A stretch of 64,000 nt of DNA from Nymphaea colorata. Lineage: Eukaryota; Streptophyta; Magnoliopsida; Nymphaeales; Nymphaeaceae. Under the pieces are notes generated by a model. That model saw nothing but the letters and a program-made list of their open reading frames with translations. It searched no databases and had not been told where the DNA came from. The stretch lies in assembly GCF_008831285.2 (NCBI RefSeq), contig NW_022204755.1:169077-233076 (forward strand). The letters run 5' to 3'. Of the stretch, positions 50,501 to 64,000 are shown in pieces (position 1 is the first letter of the stretch; the number at the start of each line of letters is the position of its first letter). The translations under genes and the position numbers were made by a program.

Positions 50501-52682
50501 GCATCGATCACTATAGATGTAACAACATGTTCAACTTATCGTACAAACTAGAAAGGATCAAACTAGTACATAGGTCTCCTTTATATCCATATAAACTTGT
50601 GAGTTTTAAGTATTTAAATCATTGATCATGGATGTAATAACATGTGAAACACGTTAGGTTAACTATAAGACACCAAATGAATCACTCGAATCACATTCAT
50701 TTTCCTACAAACTTGTGATTTCAGTTCACTTAATCAAGCAACATGGATGTAACAATAAGTTAAGCACATTCAATTAAGTGTGTGTGATCATTTGAATCAC
50801 TTAAATCGCACTTGTATTGATACGAACTTGTGACTTCAATCATTTAGATCGTCCACTATAGTTGTAACAATAAATTCAACTCATCGGACTAACTACACGC
50901 GTTTGTATCCACATGAACATGTGATTTCAATCATTTAAATCATTCATTATATATGTATTCCAAACGAACTTCTGGTATCAAAGCCACTAGGTCATTCTAT
51001 ACGTAAGTAAGAAATGGTCACGCACATTCAATTAAATACAAGTGATCAATTATATGTAATAACAAGTGAAAATCAATCACTTAATCTCTCAATTAAATAT
51101 AAGTGATCAAATATATGTAATAACAAGTGAAACACATTAGGTTACTTACAAGACACCAAATGAATCACTCCAATATCATTCATTTTCATACAAACCTATG
51201 ATTTTAATCTACTAAATCATTTAATATAGACGTAACAACAAGTTAAGCACATTCAATTACGTATGTGTGATAAAATGAATCACTTAAATCCCACTCGTAT
51301 TGATACAAACTTGTGATTTTAATTCCTTACATCGATCACCATAGATTTAAGAACTAGTTCAACTTATTGAACTAACTACAAGGGATCAAACTAATGCATA
51401 GGTCTCCTTTTTATCCATACAAACTTGTAAGTTTTAATCATTTAAATCATTGATCAAAGATGTAATAACAAGTGAAACACAATAGGTTAACTACAAGACA
51501 CCAAATGAATCACTCGAATCTCATTCATTTTCGCACAAACTTGTGATTTCAATCTACTAAATCATTTATTATAGACGTAACAACAAGTTAAACACATTCA
51601 ATTAAGTATGCACGATTATATGAATCACTTAAATCTCACTTGTATTCGTACGAACATGTGATTTCAATCCTTTACAACGTTCCCTATAGATGTAACAGCA
51701 AATTCAACTCATCGGACTAACTACACGTGTACAAATATAAAGACTTCAACCATTTGCATCCATATAAACTTGTGATTTCAACCATTTAAATCATTTATTA
51801 TATATGTAATAACAAGTGAAATACGTTAGATTAACTATAAGGGACCAATATAGTGACTTGACTCTCATTCATTTCCAAACGGACTTCTTTTTTCAAGCCA
51901 CTAAGTCATTCTATACGTATGTAACAAATGGTTACGCACATTCAATTAAATATAAGTTATCAAATGTATGTAAGAACAAGTAAAAATGAATCACATAATC
52001 TCTCGATTAAACATAAGTGATCAAATGTATGTAATAACAAGTGAAACACATTAAGTTACCTGTAAGACACTAAATGAATCACTCGAATCCCATTCATTTT
52101 CCTATAAAACTATGATTTGAATTTACTAAATCATTTAACATAAACGTAGCAACAAGTTAAGTACATTCAATTAAATATGCGTGATCAATTGAATAACTTA
52201 AATCCCAGTCGTATTGATGTGAACTTGTGCATCGATCACTATAGATGTAACAACATGTTCAACTTATCGTACAAACTAGAAAGGATCAAACTAATACATA
52301 GGTCTCCTTTATATCCATATAAACTTGTCAGTTTTAATTATTTAAATCATTGATCATGGATGTAATAACATGTGAAACACGTTAGGTTAACTATAAGACA
52401 CCAAATGTATCATTCGAATCACATTCATTTTCCTACAAACTTGTGATTTCAGTTCACTTAATCAAGCAACATGGATGTAACAATAAGTTAAGCACATTCA
52501 ATTAAGTATGTGTGATCATTTAATCACTTAAATCACACTTGTATTTATACGAACTTGTAGTTTCAATCCTTTAGATCGTGCACTATAGTCGTACCAATAC
52601 GAGTCAGATTTAAGTGATTCATATGATCACGCATACTTTATTGAATGTACTTGACTTATTGTTATATCCATGTTAAATGATT
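47503..52682 (+). repeat. Triplicated 1.73-kb sub-block in array 2
   Basis: The marker tattccaaac(g/c)aactt occurs at 47503, 49229 and 50956 (spacing 1,726 and 1,727), whereas elsewhere it occurs once per 3.15 kb (next at 54109). 1,727 bp equals about five A-B-C trimers (15 monomers). The extra copies lack the reversed B'-A' segment and the 22-bp hairpin, so only the direct part of the unit was amplified. Confidence 0.85.
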
Positions 52683-55600
52683 TAGTAGATTGAAATCACA
52701 GGCTTGCAAGAAAATGAATGAGATTTGAGTGATTCATTTGGTGCCCTATTGTTAACCTAATTGACTTGTTAAGCACATTCAATTAAATTACAAGTGAAAC
52801 ACATTATGTTAACTATATGACACCAAATGAACCACTTGTAAAGGACATCCGTATTAAGAATCATTATAAATGTAACAACTAGTGAAACACATTAGGTAAA
52901 CCATAAGACACCAAATGAATCACTCGAATCTCATTCATTTTCATACAAACTTGTGATTTCGATCTACTAAATCATTTAATATAAATGTAACAACAAGTTA
53001 AATACATTCAATTAAGCATGCATGATCATATGAATCATTTAAATCTCACTTGTATTGGTACGAATGCGTGATTTCAATCCTTTAGATCGTTCACTATAGA
53101 TGTAACAACAAATTCAACTCATCGGACTAATTACACGCATTCAAAGTAATGCATATATTCCATTTGTATCCATATGAACTTGCGATTTCAATCATTCAAA
53201 TCATTCATTATAGATGTAATGACAAGTGAAATACACCAGATTAACTGTAAGGGACCAACTTAATGACCTGACTCTCATTCATTTCCAAACAACTTCTTAT
53301 TTGAAGCCGCTAAGTCATTCTATACGTATGTAACAAATGGCTACGCACACTCTATTAAATATATTGATCAAATATATGTAATAACAAGTGAAAATGAATC
53401 ATTTAATCTCTCAATTAAATATATGTGATCAAATATATGTAATAACAAGTGAAACATATTAGGTTACCTACAAGACACCAAATGAATCACTCAAATCTCA
53501 TTCATTTCCATACAAACCTATGATTTCAATATACTAAATCATTTAATATAGACGTAACAACAAGTTAAGCACATTCAATTAAGTATGCGTGATCAAATGA
53601 ATCTCTTAAATCTCACTCGTATCGAGACGAGTGATTTAGTTTGCGTATGGATACAAAGGAATGAGATGTAACAACATGTTCAACTTATTGAACAAACTAC
53701 AAGGGATCAAACTAAACTAATCTATAGGTCTCCTTTACATCCATATAAACTTGTGAGTTTTTATCGTTTAAATCGTTGATCATAGATGTCATAAAGAGTG
53801 AAACACATTAGGTTAATTATAAGACACCAAATGAATCACTCAAATCTCATTTATCTTCACACAAACTTGTGATTTGAATTCACTTAATCTAGCAATATGG
53901 ATGTAACAACAAGTTAAGCACATTCAATTAAGTATGTGTGATGATTTGAATCACTTAAATCGCACTTGTATTGACACGAACTTGTGACTTCAATCATTTA
54001 GATCGTGCACTATAGTTGTAACAATAAATTCAACTTATCGGACTAACTACACGCGTTTGTATCCACATGAACATGTGATTTCAATCATTTAAATCATTCA
54101 TTATATATGTATTCCAAACGAACTTCTGGTATCAAAGCCACTAGGTCATTCTATACGTAAGTAAGAAATGGTCACGCACATTCAATTAAATACAAGTGAT
54201 CAATTATATGTAATAACAAGTGAAAATGAATCACTTAATCTCTCAATTAAATATAAGTGATCAAATATGTGTAATAACAAGTGAAACACATTAGGTTACT
54301 TACAAGACACCAAATGAATCACACCAATATCATTCATTTTCATACAAACCTATGATTTTAATCTACTAAATCATTTAATATAGACGTAACAACAGGCTAA
54401 GCACATTCAATTACGTACGTGTGATAAAATGAATCACTTAAATCCCACTCGTATTGATACGAACTTGTGATGTTAATTCCTTACATAGATGTATGAACTA
54501 GTTCAACTTATTGAACTAACTACAAGGGATCAAACTAATGCATAGGTCTCCATTTTATCCATACAAACTTGTAAGTTTTAATCATTTAAATCATTGGTCA
54601 AAGATGTAATAATAAGTGAAACACAATAGGTTAACTACAAGACACCAAATGAATCACTCGAATCTCATTCATTTTCGCACAAACTTGTGATTTCAATCTA
54701 CTAAATCATTTATTATAGACGTAACAACAAGTTAAACACATTCAATTAAGTATGCATGATTATATGAATCACTTAAATCTCACTTGTGTTCGTACGAACA
54801 TGTGATTTCAATCCTTTAAAACGTTCCCTATAGATGTAACAACAAATTCAGCTCATCGGACTAACTACACGTGTACAAATATAGTGACTTCAACAATTTG
54901 CATCCACATAAACTTGTGATTTCAACCATTTAAATCTTTCATTATAGATGTAATAACAAGTGAAATACATTAGATTAACTATAAGGGACCAATATAGTGA
55001 CTTGACTCTCATTCATTTCCAAACGGACTTCTTTTTTCAAGCCACTAAGTCATTCTATACGTATGTAACAAATGGTTACGCACATTCAATTAAATATAAG
55101 TTATCAAATGTATGTAAGAACAAGTAAAAATGAATCACATAATCTCTCGATTAAACATAAGTGATCAAATGTATGTAATAACGAGTGAAACACATTAAGT
55201 TACCTGTAAGACACCAAATGAATCACTCGAATCCCATTCATTTTCATATAAACCTATGATTTGAATTTACTAAATCATTTAATATAAACGTAGCAACAAG
55301 TTAAGTACATTCAATTAAATATGCGTGATCAATTGAATAACTTAAATCCCAGTCGTATTGATGTGAACTTGTGCATCGATCACTATAGATGTAACAACAT
55401 GTTCAACTTATCGTACAAACTAGAAAGGATCAAACTAATGCATAGGTCTCCTTTATATCCATATAAACTTGTGAGTTTTAATTATTTAAATCATTGATCA
55501 TGGATGTAATAACATGTGAAACACGTTAGGTTAACTATAAGACACCAAATGAATCACTCGAATCACATTCATTTTCATACAAACTTGTGATTTCAGTTCA

Positions 55601-58600
55601 CTTAATCAAGCAACATGGATGTAACAATAAGTTAAGCACATTCAATTAAGTATGTGTGATCATTTGAATCACTTAAATCGCACTTGTATTGATACGAACT
55701 TGTAGTTTCAATCCTTTAGATCGTGCACTATAGTCGTACCAATACGAGTCAGATTTAAGTGATTCATATGATCACGCATACTTTATTGAATGTACTTGAC
55801 TTATTGTTATATCCATGTTAAATGATTTAGTAGATTGAAATCACAGGCTTGCATGAAAATGAATGAGATTTGAGTGATTCATTTGGTGCCCTATTGTTAA
55901 CCTAATTGACTTGTTAAGCACATTCAATTAAATTACAAGTGAAACACATTAGGTTAACTATATGACACCAAATGAACCACTTGTTAAGGACATCCGTATT
56001 AAGAATCATTATAAATGTAACAACTAGTGAAACACATTAGGTAAACCATAAGACACCAAATGAATCACTCGAATCTCATTCATTTTCATACAAACTTGTG
56101 ATTTCGATCTACTAAATCATTTAATATAGATGTAACAACAAGTTAAACACATTCAATTAAGCATGCATGATCATATGAATCATTTAAATCTCACTTGTAT
56201 TGGTACGAACGCGTGATTTCAATCCTTTAGATCGTTCACTATAGATGTAACAACAAATTCAACTCATCGGACTAATTACACGCATTCAAAGTAATGCATA
56301 GATCCCATTTGTATCCATATGAACTTGCGATTTCAATCATTCAAATCATTCATTATAGATGTAATGACAAGTGAAATACACCAGATTAACTGTAAGGGAC
56401 CAACTTAATGACCTGACTCTCATTCATTTCCAAACGAACTTCTTATTTGAAGCCGCTAAGTCATTCTATACGTATGTAACAAATGGCTACGCACACTCTA
56501 TTAAATATATTGATCAAATATATGTAATAACAAGTGAAAATGAATCATTTAATCTCTCAATTAAATATATGTGATCAAATATATGTAATAACAAGTGAAA
56601 CATATTAGGTTACCTACAAGACACCAAATGAATCACTCAAATCTCATTCATTTCCATACAAACCTATGATTTCAATATACTAAATCATTTAATATAGACG
56701 TAACAACAAGTTAAGCACATTCAATTAAGTATGCGTGATCAAATGAATCACTTAAATCTCACTCGTATCGAGACGAGTGATTTAGTTTGCGTATGGATAC
56801 AAATGAATGAGATGTAACAACATGTTCAACTTATTGAACAAACTACAAGGGATCAAACTAAACTAATCATAGGTCTCCTTTACATCCATATAAACTTGTG
56901 AGTTTTTATCGTTTAAATCGTTGATCATAGATGTCATAACGAGTGAAACACATTAGGTTAATTATAAGACACCAAATGAATCACTCAAATCTCATTTATT
57001 TCACACAAACTTGTGATTTGAATTCACTTAATCTAGCAATATGGATGTAACAACAAGTTAAGCACATTCAATTAAGTATGTGTGATCATTTGAATCACTT
57101 AAATCGCACTTGTATTGACACGAACTTGTGACTTCAATCATTTAGATCGTGCACTATAGTTGTAACAATAAATTCAACTATCGGACTAACTACACGCGTT
57201 TGTATCCACATGAACATGTGATTTCAATCATTTAAATCATTCATTATATATGTATTCCAAACGAACTTCTGGTATCAAAGCCACTAGGTCATTCTATACA
57301 TAAGTAAGAAATGGTCACGCACATTCAATTAAATACAAGTGATCAATTATATGTAATAACAAGTGAAAATGAATCACTTAATCTCTCAATTAAATATAAG
57401 TGATCAAATATGTGTAATAACAAGTGAAACACATTAGGTTACTTACAAGACACCAAATGAATCACACCAATATCATTCATTTTCATACAAACCTATGATT
57501 TTAATCTACTAAATCATTTAATATAGACGTAACAACAGTTAAGCACATTCAATTACGTATGTGTGATAAAATGAATCACTTAAATCCCACTCGTATTGAT
57601 ACGAACTTGTGATTTAATTCCTTACATCGATCACCATAGATGTAAGAACTAGTTCAACTTATTGAACTAACTACAAGGGATCAAACTAATGCATAGGTCT
57701 CCTTTTATCCATACAAACTTGTAAGTTTTAATCATTTAAATCATTGATCAAAGATGTAATAACAAGTGAAACACAATAGGTTAACTACAAGACACCAAAT
57801 GAATCACTCGAATCTCATTCATTTTCGCACAAACTTGTGATTTCAATCTACTAAATCATTTATTATAGACGTAACAACAAGTTAAACACATTCAATTAAG
57901 TATGCATGATTATATGAATCACTTAAATCTCACTTGTATTCGTACGAACATGTGATTTCAATCCTTTAAACGTTCCCTATAGATGTAACAACAAATTCAA
58001 CTCATCGGACTAACTACACGTGTACAAATATAGTGACTTCAACCATTTGCATCCATATAAACTTGTGATTTCAACCATTTAAATCTTTCATTATAGATGT
58101 AATAACAAGTGAAATACATTAGATTAACTATAAGGGACCAATATAGTGACTTGACTCTCATTCATTTCCAAACGGACTTCTTTTTTCAAGCCACTAAGTC
58201 ATTCTATACGTATGTAACAAATGGTTACGCACATTCAATTAAATATAAGTTATCAAATGTATGTAAGAACAAGTAAAAATGAATCACATAATCTCTCGAT
58301 TAAACATAAGTGATCAAATGTATGTAATAACAAGTGAAACACATTAAGTTACCTGTAAGACACCAAATGAATCACTCGAATCCCATTCATTTTCATATAA
58401 ACCTATGATTTGAATTTACTAAATCATTTAATATAAACGTAACAACAAGTTAAGTACATTCAATTAAATATGCGTGATCAATTGAATCACTTAAATCCAG
58501 TCGTATTGATGTGAACTTGTGCATCGATCACTATAGATGTAACAACATGTTCAACTTATCGTACAAACTAGAAAGGATCAAACTAATGCATAGGTCTCCT

Positions 58601-59645
58601 TTATATCCATATAAACTTGTGAGTTTTAATTATTTAAATCATTGATCATGGATGTAATAACATGTGAAACACGTTAGGTTAACTATAAGACACCAAATGA
58701 ATCACTCGAATCACATTCATTTTCATACAAACTTGTGATTTCAGTTCACTTAATCAAGCAACATGGATGTAACAATAAGTTAAGCACATTCAATTAAGTA
58801 TGTGTGATCATTTGAATCACTTAAATCGCACTTGTATTGATACGAACTTGTAGTTTCAATCCTTTAGATCGTGCACTATAGTCGTACCAATACGAGTCAG
58901 ATTTAAGTGATTCATATGATCACGCATACTTTATTGAATGTACTTGACTTATTGTTATATCCATGTTAAATGATTTAGTAGATTGAAATCACAGGCTTGC
59001 ATGAAAATGAATGAGATTTGAGTGATTCATTTGGTGCCCTATTGTTAACCTAATTCACTTGTTAAGCACATTCAATTAAATTACAAGTGAAACACATTAG
59101 GTTAACTATATGACACCAAATGAATCACTTGTTAAGGACATCCGTATTAAGAATCATTATAAATGTAACAACTAGTGAAACACATTAGGTAAACCATAAG
59201 ACACCAAATGAATCACTCGAATCTCATTCATTTTCATACAAACTTGTGATTTCGATCTACTAAATCATTTAATATAGATGTAACAACAAGTTAAACACAT
59301 TCAATTAAGCATGCATGATCATATGAATCATTTAAATCTCACTTGTATTGGTACGAACGCGTGATTTCAATCCTTTAGATCGTTCACTATAGATGTAACA
59401 ACAAATTCAACTCATCGGACTAATTACACGCATTCAAAGTAATGCATAGATCCCATTTGTATCCATATGAACTTGCGATTTCAATCATTCAAATCATTCA
59501 TTATAGATGTAATGACAAGTGAAATACACTAGATTAACTGTAAGGGACCAACTTAATGACCTGACTCTCATTCATTTCCAAACGAACTTCTTATTTCAAG
59601 CCACTAAGTCATTCTATACGTATGTAACAAATGGCTACGCACACT

Positions 59646-59765
59646 CAATTAAATATATTGATCAAATATATGTAATAACAAGTGAAAATGAATCATTTAA
59701 TCTCTCAATTAAATATATGTGATCAAATATATGTAATAACAAGTGAAACATATTAGGTTACCTAC
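59646..59765 (+). repeat. Local ~60-bp tandem pair within array-2 units
   Basis: caattaaatatat followed by gatcaaatatatgtaataac and aagtgaaa is present twice with a 60-61-bp step. Related pairs lie at about 60476-60590 and 61388-61500, so three occur per 3.15-kb unit, each at a B-to-A transition. Confidence 0.8.
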
Positions 59766-62439
59766 AAGACACCAAATGAATCACTCAAATCTCATTCATT
59801 TCCATACAAACCTATGATTTCAATATACTAAATCATTTAATATAGACGTAACAACAAGTTAAGCACATTCAATTAAGTATGCGTGATCAAATGAATCACT
59901 TAAATCTCACTCGTATCGAGACGAGTGATTTAGTGTGCGTATGGATACAAATGAATGAGATGTAACAACATGTTCAACTTATTGAACAAACTACAAGGGA
60001 TCAAACTAAACTAATCCATAGGTCTCCTTTACATCCATATAAACTTGTGAGTTTTTATCGTTTAAATCGTTGATCATAGATGTCATAACGAGTGAAACAC
60101 ATTAGGTTAATTATAAGACACCAAATGAATCACTCAAATCTCATTTATTTTCACACAAACTTGTGATTTGAATTCACTTAATCTAGCAATATGGATGTAA
60201 CAACAAGTTAAGCACATTCAATTAAGTATGTGTGATCATTTGAATCACTTAAATCGCACTTGTATTGATACGAACTTGTGATTTCAATCATTTAGATCGT
60301 GCACTATAGTTGTAACAATAAATTCAACTCATCGGACTAACTACACGCGTTTGTATCCACATGAACATGTGATTTCAATCATTTAAATCATTCATTATAT
60401 ATGTATTCCAAACGAACTTCTGGTATCAAAGCCACTAGGTCATTCTATACGTAAGTAAGAAATGGTCACGCACATTCAATTAAATACAAGTGATCAATTA
60501 TATGTAATAACAAGTGAAAATGAATCACTTAATCTCTCAATTAAATATAAGTGATCAAATATATGTAATAACAAGTGAAACACATTAGGTTACTTACAAG
60601 ACACCAAATGAATCACTCCAATATCATTCATTTTCATACAAACCTATGATTTTAATCTACTAAATCATTTAATATAGACGTAACAACAAGTTAAGCACAT
60701 TCAATTACGTATGTGTGATAAAATGAATCACTTAAATCCCACTCGTATTGATACGAACTTGTGATTTCAATTCCTTACATCGATCACCATAGATGTAAGA
60801 ACTAGTTCAACTTATTGAACTAACTACAAGGGATCAAACTAATGCATAGGTCTCCTTTATATCCATACAAACTTGTAAGTTTTAATCATTTAAATCATTG
60901 ATCAAAGATGTAATAACAAGTGAAACACAATAGGTTAACTACAAGACACCAAATGAATCACTCGAATCTCATTCATTTTCGCACAAACTTGTGATTTCAA
61001 TCTACTAAATCATTTATTATAGACGTAACAACAAGTTAAACACATTCAATTAAGTATGCATGATTATATGAATCACTTAAATCTCACTTGTATTCGTACG
61101 AACATGTGATTTCAATCCTTTAGAACGTTCCCTATAGATGTAACAACAAATTCAACTCATCGGACTAACTACACGTGTACAAATATAGTGACTTCAACCA
61201 TTTGCATCCATATAAACTTGTGATTTCAACCATTTAAATCATTCATTATAGATGTAATAACAAGTGAAATACATTAGATTAACTATAAGGGACCAATATA
61301 GTGACTTGACTCTCATTCATTTCCAAACGGACTTCTTTTTTCAAGCCACTAAGTCATTCTATACGTATGTAACAAATGGTTACGCACATTCAATTAAATA
61401 TAAGTTATCAAATGTATGTAAGAACAAGTAAAAATGAATCACATAATCTCTCGATTAAACATAAGTGATCAAATGTATGTAATAACAAGTGAAACACATT
61501 AAGTTACCTGTAAGACACCAAATGAATCACTCGAATCCCATTCATTTTCATATAAACCTATGATTTGAATTTACTAAATCATTTAATATAAACGTAACAA
61601 CAAGTTAAGTACATTCAATTAAATATGCGTGATCAATTGAATCACTTAAATCCACTCGTATTGATGTGAACTTGTGCATCGATCACTATAGATGTAACAA
61701 CATGTTCAACTTATCGTACAAACTAGAAAGGATCAAACTAATGCATAGGTCTCCTTTATATCCATATAAACTTGTGAGTTTTAATTATTTAAATCATTGA
61801 TCATGGATGTAATAACATGTGAAACACGTTAGGTTAACTATAAGACACCAAATGAATCACTCGAATCACATTCATTTTCATACAAACTTGTGATTTCAGT
61901 TCACTTAATCAAGCAACATGGATGTAACAATAAGTTAAGCACATTCAATTAAGTATGTGTGATCATTTGAATCACTTAAATCGCACTTGTATTGATACGA
62001 ACTTGTAATTTCAATCCTTTAGATCGTGCACTATAGTCGTACCAATACGAGTCAGATTTAAGTGATTCATATGATCACGCATACTTTATTGAATGTACTT
62101 GACTTATTGTTATATCCATGTTAAATGATTTAGTAGATTGAAATCACAGGCTTGCATGAAAATGAATGAGATTTGAGTGATTCATTTGGTGCCCTATTGT
62201 TAACCTAATTCACTTGTTAAGCACATTCAATTAAATTACAAGTGAAACACATTAGGTTAACTATATGACACCAAATGAATCACTTGTTAAGGACATCCGT
62301 ATTAAGAATCATTATAAATGTAACAACTAGTGAAACACATTAGGTAAACCATAAGACACCAAATGAATCACTCGAATCTCATTCATTTTCATACAAACTT
62401 GTGATTTCGATCTACTAAATCATTTAATATAGATGTAAC

Positions 62440-63530
62440 AACAAGTTAACACATTCAATTAAGCATGCATGATCATATGAATCATTTAAATCTCACTTGT
62501 ATTGGTACGAACGCGTGATTTCAATCCTTTAGATCGTTCACTATAGATGTAACAACAAATTAACTCATCGGACTAATTACACGCATTCAAAGTAATGCAT
62601 AGATCCCATTTGTATCCATATGAACTTGCGATTTCAATCATTCAAATCATTCATTATAGATGTAATACAAGTGAAATACACTAGATTAACTGTAAGGACC
62701 AACTTAATGACCTGACTCTCATTCATTCCAAACGAACTTCTTATTTCAAGCCACTAAGTCATTCTATACGTATGTAACAAATGGCTACGCACACTCAATT
62801 AATATATTGATCAAATATATGTAATAACAAGTGAAAATGAATCATTTAATCTCTCAATTAAATATATTGATCAATATATGTAATAACAAGTGAACATATT
62901 AGGTTACCTACAAGACACCAAATGAATCACTCAAATCTCATTCATTTCCATACAAACCTATGATTTCAATATACTAAATCATTTAATATAGACGTAACAA
63001 CAAGTTAAGCACATTCAATTAAGTATGCGTGATCAAATGAATCACTTAAATCTCACTCGTATCGAGACGAGTGATTTAGTGTGCGTATGGATACAAATGA
63101 ATGAGATGTAACAACATGTTCAACTTATGAACAAACTACAAGGATCAAACTAAACTAATCCATAGGTCTCCTTTACATCCATATAAACTTGTGAGTTTTT
63201 ATCGTTTAAATCGTTGATCATAGATGTCATAACGAGTGAAACACATTAGGTTAATTATAAGACACCAATGAATCACTCAAATCTCATTTATTTTCACACA
63301 AACTTGTGATTGAATTCACTTAATCTAGCAATATGGATGTAACAACAATTAAGCACATTCAATTAAGTATGTGTGTCAATTGAATCACTTAATCGCACTT
63401 GTATGATACGAACTTGTGATTTCAATCATTTAGATCGTGCACTATAGTTAACAATAAATTCAACTCATCGACTAACTACACGCGTTTGTATCCACATAAC
63501 ATGTGATTTCAATCATTTAAATCATTCATT
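62440..63530 (+). repeat. Indel-rich stretch of array 2
   Basis: Compared with the unit 3.15 kb upstream, this stretch has many single-base losses, often in runs: gttaacacatt for gttaaacacatt, ctgtaaggacc for ctgtaagggacc, attcattcc for attcatttcc, caaggatc for caagggatc, acaccaatg for acaccaaatg. Earlier units show few of these. It is best explained by poor base accuracy. Confidence 0.7.
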
Positions 63531-63700
63531 ATTATATATGTGATTTCAAACAAACTTTAAATCATTCATTATAAGATGTACGCAATTCAATTAAAACAAG
63601 TGATCAATTATATGTAATAACTTCTCAATCACTTAATCTCTCTCAATTAAATATAAGTGATCAAATATATGTAATAACAAGTGAAACACATAGGTCATTC
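63530..63700 (+). repeat. Scrambled junction in array 2
   Basis: The expected tattccaaacgaacttctgg segment is replaced by a mixture (ttatatatgtgatttcaaac, cattataagatgtacgc, aataacttctcaatc). The sequence then goes back to aggtcattctatacg at about 63691, so about 110 bases of the unit occur twice. This is a real rearrangement or an assembly join. Confidence 0.6.
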
Positions 63701-64000
63701 TATACGTAAGTAAGAAATGGTCACGCACATTCAATTAAATACAAGTGATCAATTATATGTAATAACAAGTGAAAATGAATCACTTAATCTCTCAATTAAA
63801 TATAAGTGATCAAATATATATAATAACAAGTGAAACACATTAGGTTACTTACAAGACACCAAATGAATCACTCCAATATCATTCATTTCATACAAACCTA
63901 TGATTTTAATCTACTAAATCATTTAATATAGACGTAACAACAAGTTAAGCACATTCAATTACGTATGTGTGATAAAATGAATCACTTAAATCCCACTCGT

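Larger units (their letters stand above)
42881..64000 (+). repeat. Satellite array 2: ~3.15-kb higher-order repeat
   Basis: The marker atttaagtgattcat recurs at 42881, 46002, 52608, 55753, 58901 and 62056. Intervals are 3,121, 6,606, 3,145, 3,148 and 3,155. The 6,606 interval is one unit plus two extra 1.73-kb blocks. Units are made of the same A, B and C ~115-bp monomers as array 1, mostly head to tail (A ~115 bp, B ~115 bp, C ~114 bp or shorter). Each unit also has one short reversed B'-A' segment (for example about 58888-59065). Units from 52.6 to 62.4 kb look nearly identical by eye, much closer than array-1 units are to each other, pointing to recent homogenisation. The array continues beyond the window end. 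Confidence 0.95.

Noticed and set aside
42881-64000. Known centromere-protein box in the satellite
   Set aside because: I looked for a CENP-B-box-like ttcg...cggg motif and did not see one in the monomers. Centromere function is neither supported nor excluded.

Overview
This is plant nuclear DNA, most likely from an angiosperm. The evidence is one plant-type exon with a canonical splice donor, a Harbinger-like MITE, a decayed Ty1/copia pol and long AT-rich satellite arrays with higher-order structure. Nothing bacterial or organellar is visible. About 53 kb of the 64 kb is one satellite family, and only one confident host coding segment is present.

Layout. 1-1690: non-coding low-copy DNA with a few hairpins. 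1691-2691: a 1,001-bp non-autonomous PIF/Harbinger-like element with TAA target duplications; it carries what looks like the 5' end of a HemK/PrmC-type methyltransferase gene and a long polypyrimidine tract. 2692-3223: gene 5' flank with a small foldback and two tandem hairpins. 3224-3398: first exon of a DUF3700 (TSJT1/aluminium-induced-protein type) gene. 3399-4058: start of its first intron, ending in a hairpin that abuts the satellite. 4059-35942: array 1, about 32 kb, period about 1.2 kb. 35943-37740: AT-rich DNA with microsatellites. 37741-38125: a satellite island. 38126-42880: a 4.75-kb block interrupting the satellite, GC-rich and unrecognised on the left, with a broken copia RT/RNase H remnant on the minus strand on the right. 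42881-64000: array 2, period about 3.15 kb, running off the window.

Satellite architecture. Both arrays are built from one ancestral monomer of about 115 bp in three subtypes, here called A, B and C, normally ordered A-B-C (trimer about 345 bp). In array 1 the 1.2-kb unit holds about seven monomers in one orientation and about five in the other, so every unit has two inversion junctions. A 17-bp segment at one junction is present or absent, and together with other markers it shows dimers of about 2.43-2.45 kb. In array 2 the 3.15-kb unit is mostly direct, with one short inverted segment and one perfect 8-bp-stem hairpin per unit. A 1.73-kb sub-block, equal to five trimers, is triplicated at about 47.5-52.7 kb.

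The main points of interest are the inverted-repeat higher-order satellite, two unlike higher-order forms of the same monomer only a few kb apart, the satellite lying directly after the first exon of a gene whose remaining exons are not in the window, and the apparent gene-fragment capture by the Harbinger-like element. Single-base deletions and a scrambled junction near 62.4-63.7 kb look more like sequence or assembly error than biology. All lengths and matches were read by eye; no alignment or database search was run.
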